From positions 3,483,754-3,547,753 of the forward strand of contig NZ_CP073100.1 in the NCBI RefSeq assembly GCF_018137965.1: a stretch of DNA of 64,000 nt. Reading direction: 5' to 3'. The notes under the pieces are model-generated. The model was given only the letters and a program-made list of their open reading frames with translations, was not told where the DNA came from and made no database searches. Below are positions 60,417 to 64,000 of this stretch, piece by piece; position 1 is the stretch's first letter, and each line of letters opens with the position of its first letter. The position numbers and the translations under genes are program-made. The DNA comes from Luteolibacter ambystomatis. Its GTDB lineage: Bacteria > Verrucomicrobiota > Verrucomicrobiia > Verrucomicrobiales > Akkermansiaceae.

Positions 60417-62264
60417 ATGACTACTCCAGCGCCTCCTGGCAAAGCCAGTTCCTACAGCCGTTATCTTCTTCTCATCGCCGGCCTGGGAGGCCTGCTCTAT
60501 GGTATCGATGTCGGCATCATTGCCGGTGCGCTGCCCTATCTTGAAGCGACTTCCGGCCTGAACGCGGGCCAGCTTTCCCTCATCGTCGCAGCGGTGCTGC
60601 TCGGCAGCGTGATCTCCACCCTGTTCGCCGGCTTCCTTTCCGACCTCTTCGGACGCAAGGCGCTGATGATCACCAGCGGCGTGATGTTCATCGTGAGCAT
60701 CCCGATGATCGCCCTCGCCCATGGTTTCGGCCCGTTGATCGCCGGACGCCTGCTGCAGGGTGTCAGCGCCGGCTTCATCGGCGTGGTGGTCCCGCTCTAT
60801 CTGGCGGAGTGCCTGAACGCCTCGAACCGCGGCAAGGGCACCGGTATTTTCCAATGGCTGCTCACCCTCGGCATCGTGGCCGCGGCCGTGATCGGCTACG
60901 GCTTCAGCCTCCATCTCCACGGCATCGAGCAGGCGATCGAAGGCGGCACCAAGAGCGCCCAGGATCTCTTCAGCGCCAAGGATTTCGCATGGCGCAGCAT
61001 TTTCTGGGTATCGATTCTTCCCGGTATCCTCTTCACCCTCGGCGCGTTCTTCCTCTCCGAATCCCCGCGCTGGTCGTTCAAAAAGGGCCGCACCGATGCC
61101 GCCCTGAAGGCCCTCCTCCGTGATCGCAGCGAGGAGCAGGCCCGGCTTGAAATCAAGGAAATGGGCGAGCACGCCGAAGCGGCCAAGTCCGCCAGCGGAG
61201 CCACCAAGCTCAAAGACTCCCTGCTCAGCCGCAAGTATGTCATCCCCTTCATTCTCGCCTGCGTGATCCTCGCCTGCAACCAGGCCACCGGCGTCAACTC
61301 CATCATCGGATACAACTCCACCATCCTCATCCAGGGCGGCCTGAACGACCAACAGGCCCACCTCGGCTATGTGATCTTCACGGTGGTGAACTTCCTCATG
61401 ACCATGGGCGCGCTCGCCCTGGTGGACAAGAAGGGCCGCAAGTTCCTCCTCACCCTCGGCAGCTCCGGCATCATCGTCTCGCTGCTCATCATCGGCTTCC
61501 TCTTCAGCCGCACGGAAAAGCAGCGCGTCGATTGCAAGGAGATCGTCCAGCGCCTGGTGAAGACCACCGACAAGGAAGTCGAGAATGCCGACGGCTCGAA
61601 GACCACCAAGAAGGACGAGACCGTCGAGATCGCCTTCAACCAGGAAAAGGTGGTCGAACTGCTCACGGCAGCAGGCAAGGATACCGAACCGTTCAAGAAC
61701 GGCGCCACGCTGAACATCATCTACTCGGTCGGTGATTTCACTTCCGCCAGCACGGTGGTCCGCTCCGATGACAAGGCCGCCAAGCCGCTGTCCGTCGGCA
61801 AGCTCGCCGGTCTGCCGAGTTCTTCCGTCGAGGCGTTCTTCAAGAACCCCTTCGCCAGCCTCGATCGCTCGCAACATGCTTCTTTGAAAATCGAGAACGC
61901 GCTGCTGACGCCGATCCCCAGCACCTCCAACGGCTGGCTCGTCGCCTCCTTCACCTACGTGTTCATCGCGTTCTTCGCCGTCGGGCCGGGCGTCTGCGTC
62001 TGGCTCGCCCTTTCCGAACTGATGCCGACCCGCATCCGCTCCAATGGCATGTCGATCGCCCTGCTGGTGAACCAGGCGGTTTCCACCACCATCGCAGCGG
62101 TGTTCCTGCCAATGGTCGGCAAGCATGGCTATGGCACGCTCTTCTACTGCTTCGCTGGCTTCACGGTCGTCTATTTCATCGCCGCCGCATTCTTCCTCCC
62201 GGAAACCAAGGGCAAGACCTTGGAAGAGATCGAGGAGCACTTCGAAGGCAAGAAGAAGGCCTGA
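60417..62264 (+). CDS. Sugar porter MFS transporter with an extra loop
   Basis: This 615-residue protein has twelve membrane segments with sugar-porter motifs: GRKALM after segment 2 (DLFGRKALM), the ESPRW signature after segment 6 (FLSESPRWSF), the QATGVNSIIGYNS segment 7, and PETKGKTLEEIEEHF at the end, as in XylE/GalP proton symporters. Residues about 365-505 are an additional hydrophilic, lysine- and threonine-rich domain between segments 9 and 10, where ordinary members have a short loop. Substrate is probably a monosaccharide; the added domain is of unknown role. Confidence 0.88.
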   Translation: MTTPAPPGKASSYSRYLLLIAGLGGLLYGIDVGIIAGALPYLEATSGLNAGQLSLIVAAVLLGSVISTLFAGFLSDLFGRKALMITSGVMFIVSIPMIALAHGFGPLIAGRLLQGVSAGFIGVVVPLYLAECLNASNRGKGTGIFQWLLTLGIVAAAVIGYGFSLHLHGIEQAIEGGTKSAQDLFSAKDFAWRSIFWVSILPGILFTLGAFFLSESPRWSFKKGRTDAALKALLRDRSEEQARLEIKEMGEHAEAAKSASGATKLKDSLLSRKYVIPFILACVILACNQATGVNSIIGYNSTILIQGGLNDQQAHLGYVIFTVVNFLMTMGALALVDKKGRKFLLTLGSSGIIVSLLIIGFLFSRTEKQRVDCKEIVQRLVKTTDKEVENADGSKTTKKDETVEIAFNQEKVVELLTAAGKDTEPFKNGATLNIIYSVGDFTSASTVVRSDDKAAKPLSVGKLAGLPSSSVEAFFKNPFASLDRSQHASLKIENALLTPIPSTSNGWLVASFTYVFIAFFAVGPGVCVWLALSELMPTRIRSNGMSIALLVNQAVSTTIAAVFLPMVGKHGYGTLFYCFAGFTVVYFIAAAFFLPETKGKTLEEIEEHFEGKKKA

Positions 62265-62306
62265 TCCTCCATACTCATCGGGAATTCCGATTCCCCATAA
62301 CTCTCA

Positions 62307-62337
62307 ACGCGGGATGGTTCGCCATCCCGCGTTTTTT
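62307..62337 (+). terminator. Rho-independent terminator after the sugar porter
   Basis: ACGCGGGATGG (62307-62317) pairs with CCATCCCGCGT (62322-62332) around a TTCG loop, followed by T-rich sequence. It sits 43 bases after the stop codon. Confidence 0.92.
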
Positions 62338-62449
62338 CGTGTGTGGCTCCATTTCTGTACAAGCCGGTTGTACATGAATTGCCGGATTCCATCCTCGATT
62401 CACCGGAGCGCAGCCTTAGCGTGGCGGGTCAAAAGTTTCATCTGTTGCC

Positions 62450-63616
62450 ATGAAAAGACTCCTGCTTCTCGCCGCCCTCGGGCTGGCACCGCTGGCCCAC
62501 GCGCAGCGTTCCACGATGACCGAGATCACCTCGGTGCCCACTTCCGAATCCGCGAAGGCCGGCCTTGAGGAGATCAACAAGCACCACCTCCTGCTCGGTC
62601 CGCAGCCGAAGGAATACTTCGAGGGCAAGACCAAGACCGAGCTCGCCAAGATCCGCGCGCAGGAGGAACTGGCCGTGCGCGATGCCTCGGTGAAATTCTA
62701 CGAGGAGAACCCGAAGGACCCGCTCCGCTGGGAAGCCGTGCTGCATCTCATCATGATCCAGCCGGACTTCATCAAGGACATCAAACCCGGCTTTGAGGAC
62801 GCCAAGCCCGGCGACTACAAGGACTATCTCATCATCGATGCAGAAGCGAAGGCCGTGTGGGAAAAGAAGCTCGCCGTTTACGAAGCCTCCCTGCGCTCCG
62901 CCACCGATGTGCCATGGGAAGTCCAGGAGAAGCTGGCCTCGCTCGATCTCTCCAAGAAGATAATGGCCGCACGCAAGGACGGCAGTTTCAACGACGCCAT
63001 GATGCAGACGGCTGCGGATGATTTCGCAAAGCGCTTCCCGAAGGGCAAGGCCGCCCTCGGATTCTACATGCAGGCATTCCAGAAGAGCGGCAAGAAAGGC
63101 ACACCGGAGGCCAAGAGCTTCTGGGAGCCGCTCGCCAACAGCCCCAGCGAAGTCGTCAAGACGCGCGCCGAAGCCGAACTCCGCGTGGCCGCCGTGCAGA
63201 GCCAGCCGATGGAGCTGAAGTTCACCGCCGTGGACGGCCGCGAGGTCGATCTGGCCAAGCTCCGTGGCAAGGTCGTGCTGGTGGACTTCTGGGCCACCTG
63301 GTGCGGTCCGTGCATCGCCGAACTGCCGAACGTGAAGAAGGCCTACGACACCTATCACGACAAGGGCTTCGAGGTTATCGGCATCTCCCTCGACAAGGCG
63401 GATGACAAGCAGAAGCTCATCGACTTCACCAAGGCGAAGAACATGCCATGGCCGCAGTACTTCGATGGCAAGCACTGGGAGAACGAAATCGCCCGCAAGT
63501 ACGCCATCTCTGGTATTCCCGCCATGTTCCTGCTCGACCAGAACGGTGTGGTCATCAGCACCAACGCCCGCGGCGAAAAGCTGGAGCCGGAGATCAAGCG
63601 GCTGCTGAAGCTCTGA
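62450..63616 (+). CDS. TlpA-like thioredoxin-fold protein, secreted
   Basis: The 388-residue protein begins with a signal peptide (MKRLLLLAALGLAPLAHA). A helical N-terminal domain of about 230 residues precedes a C-terminal thioredoxin domain with the redox-active WATWCGPC near residues 281-288 and a cis-proline GIPAMFLLD. The pattern of an alkyl-hydroperoxide-reductase/TlpA-type thiol-disulfide protein is clear; it may reduce periplasmic disulfides, perhaps for cytochrome maturation, which suits a cytochrome-rich organism. It follows a terminator, and a second terminator ends it. Confidence 0.85.
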   Translation: MKRLLLLAALGLAPLAHAQRSTMTEITSVPTSESAKAGLEEINKHHLLLGPQPKEYFEGKTKTELAKIRAQEELAVRDASVKFYEENPKDPLRWEAVLHLIMIQPDFIKDIKPGFEDAKPGDYKDYLIIDAEAKAVWEKKLAVYEASLRSATDVPWEVQEKLASLDLSKKIMAARKDGSFNDAMMQTAADDFAKRFPKGKAALGFYMQAFQKSGKKGTPEAKSFWEPLANSPSEVVKTRAEAELRVAAVQSQPMELKFTAVDGREVDLAKLRGKVVLVDFWATWCGPCIAELPNVKKAYDTYHDKGFEVIGISLDKADDKQKLIDFTKAKNMPWPQYFDGKHWENEIARKYAISGIPAMFLLDQNGVVISTNARGEKLEPEIKRLLKL

Positions 63617-63648
63617 GCCCCGCCCCTCCCCTCTCAAACCCAAAACAC

Positions 63649-63678
63649 AAAAAGGCCCGGCGCAAGCCGGGCCTTTTT
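63649..63678. terminator. Bidirectional rho-independent terminator
   Basis: AAAAAGGCCCGGC (63649-63661) and GCCGGGCCTTTTT (63666-63678) form a 13-pair hairpin with a GCAA loop and A/T flanks on both sides, ending both the TlpA-like gene and the convergent EF-hand gene. Confidence 0.95.
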
Positions 63679-63718
63679 CATGGTAGGTTTGGAAAAGGGT
63701 CAGCGGAGGATCCGCGGA

Positions 63719-64000
63719 TCACTTCTTCTCCTCTTTCTTTTCTTCCTTCTTCTCGCGCTTTCCGCCTTCCTTGTGATCGTCCTTGATGGCGGCGATCTCA
63801 TCCTTGGAGAGAGCGCCATCCTTGTTGGTGTCGTACTTCTCCAGGAGGTGGTTGCGGCGCTTTTCCGGCATGCCGGCGAGTTCGTCCTTGGAAAGCTCGC
63901 CATCCTTGTTGGTGTCGAACTTCTCAAGCAGGCCGGCGGAGCCGCCCTTGCCATGTTCCTTTTCCTTCTTCTCCTCACCTTCGGCACGGGCGGCCTGGCT
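63719..64000 (-). CDS. EF-hand calcium-binding protein, C-terminal part
   Basis: The frame is open from the window edge to a TGA at 63719-63721, giving at least 93 residues with the start outside the window. It contains two EF-hand loops, DTNKDGELSKDE and DTNKDGALSKDE, each with acidic residues at the expected calcium-binding positions, and a lysine- and glutamate-rich tail (KREKKEEKKEEKK). Such small secreted EF-hand proteins are common in Verrucomicrobiota and Planctomycetota. The longer overlapping frame on this strand (63700-63987) is arginine-rich and has no similarity, so this frame was preferred. Confidence 0.85.
   Translation of the reverse strand, partial: SQAARAEGEEKKEKEHGKGGSAGLLEKFDTNKDGELSKDELAGMPEKRRNHLLEKYDTNKDGALSKDEIAAIKDDHKEGGKREKKEEKKEEKK

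Noticed and set aside
63700-63987. Arginine-rich 95-residue frame at the window end.
   Set aside because: The overlapping frame with two canonical EF-hand loops is clearly the coding one.

Overview
The window looks like a chromosome segment from a high-GC, Gram-negative bacterium of the Verrucomicrobiota (Akkermansia/Luteolibacter-like). Three things suggest this: a compact Cas9 whose N-terminus reads like the Akkermansia type II-C enzymes; a long operon joining alternative complex III (ActA-F) to an aa3-type cytochrome oxidase; and outer-membrane genes (lpxD, OmpH/Skp, a NodT-type efflux lipoprotein). The assignment is an inference from gene content; no rRNA or other decisive marker is present.

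Layout. 1-3.2 kb: end of an RND-type efflux adaptor, a Nudix hydrolase, the outer-membrane efflux lipoprotein and a methyltransferase, closely packed on the plus strand. 3.3-8.9 kb: ompH-lpxD, panC, diadenylate cyclase cdaA with a truncated CdaR-like gene, sufT, a small tyrosine phosphatase and a RodZ-like HTH membrane protein. 8.9-13.3 kb: recQ and two consecutive PilT-type ATPases. 13.4-21.2 kb: a complete type II-C CRISPR-Cas locus. A tracrRNA is predicted on the minus strand just before cas9, then cas9-cas1-cas2 on the plus strand, then an array of 47 repeats and 46 spacers. The tracrRNA anti-repeat shows that crRNAs are made from the minus strand, and a plausible promoter sits at the right-hand edge of the array. 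21.3-34 kb: dgt, a DUF4407 membrane protein, a secreted protein of unknown function, a second methyltransferase, a CorC-like transporter, fmdB, rpsN, a formylglycine-generating-enzyme-like protein, a hydroxyacid dehydrogenase and a tandem double glycosyltransferase. 34-41 kb: a 205-bp nested palindromic element, a 2057-residue alpha-2-macroglobulin-like protein and a DUF3820 protein.

41-58.7 kb is one respiratory operon on the minus strand, read actA-B-C-D-E-F, a monohaem cytochrome c, a CcoN-like subunit, CcoO, another monohaem cytochrome c, coxA, coxC, a subunit IV, two tiny membrane proteins and coxB. A perfect CRP/FNR-type palindrome (TGTGA-N6-TCACA) lies just upstream of actA. ActABCDEF would oxidise quinol and pass electrons through c-type haems to the CoxABC oxidase. 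The CcoN-like subunit has lost nearly all the haem and copper ligands expected of an oxidase, and CoxC carries a hydrophilic insertion of about 350 residues. Both suggest an unusual supercomplex architecture. 58.8-64 kb: a small membrane protein, trpD, a sugar porter with a large extra loop, a TlpA-like thioredoxin and a partial EF-hand protein.

Most promising for follow-up: the ligand-less CcoN paralogue inside the complex III-oxidase operon, and the way the CRISPR locus is wired (tracrRNA between a shared terminator and cas9, a promoter replacing half of the first repeat, a half-repeat hairpin closing the array, and a low-GC patch over the Cas9 HNH domain).
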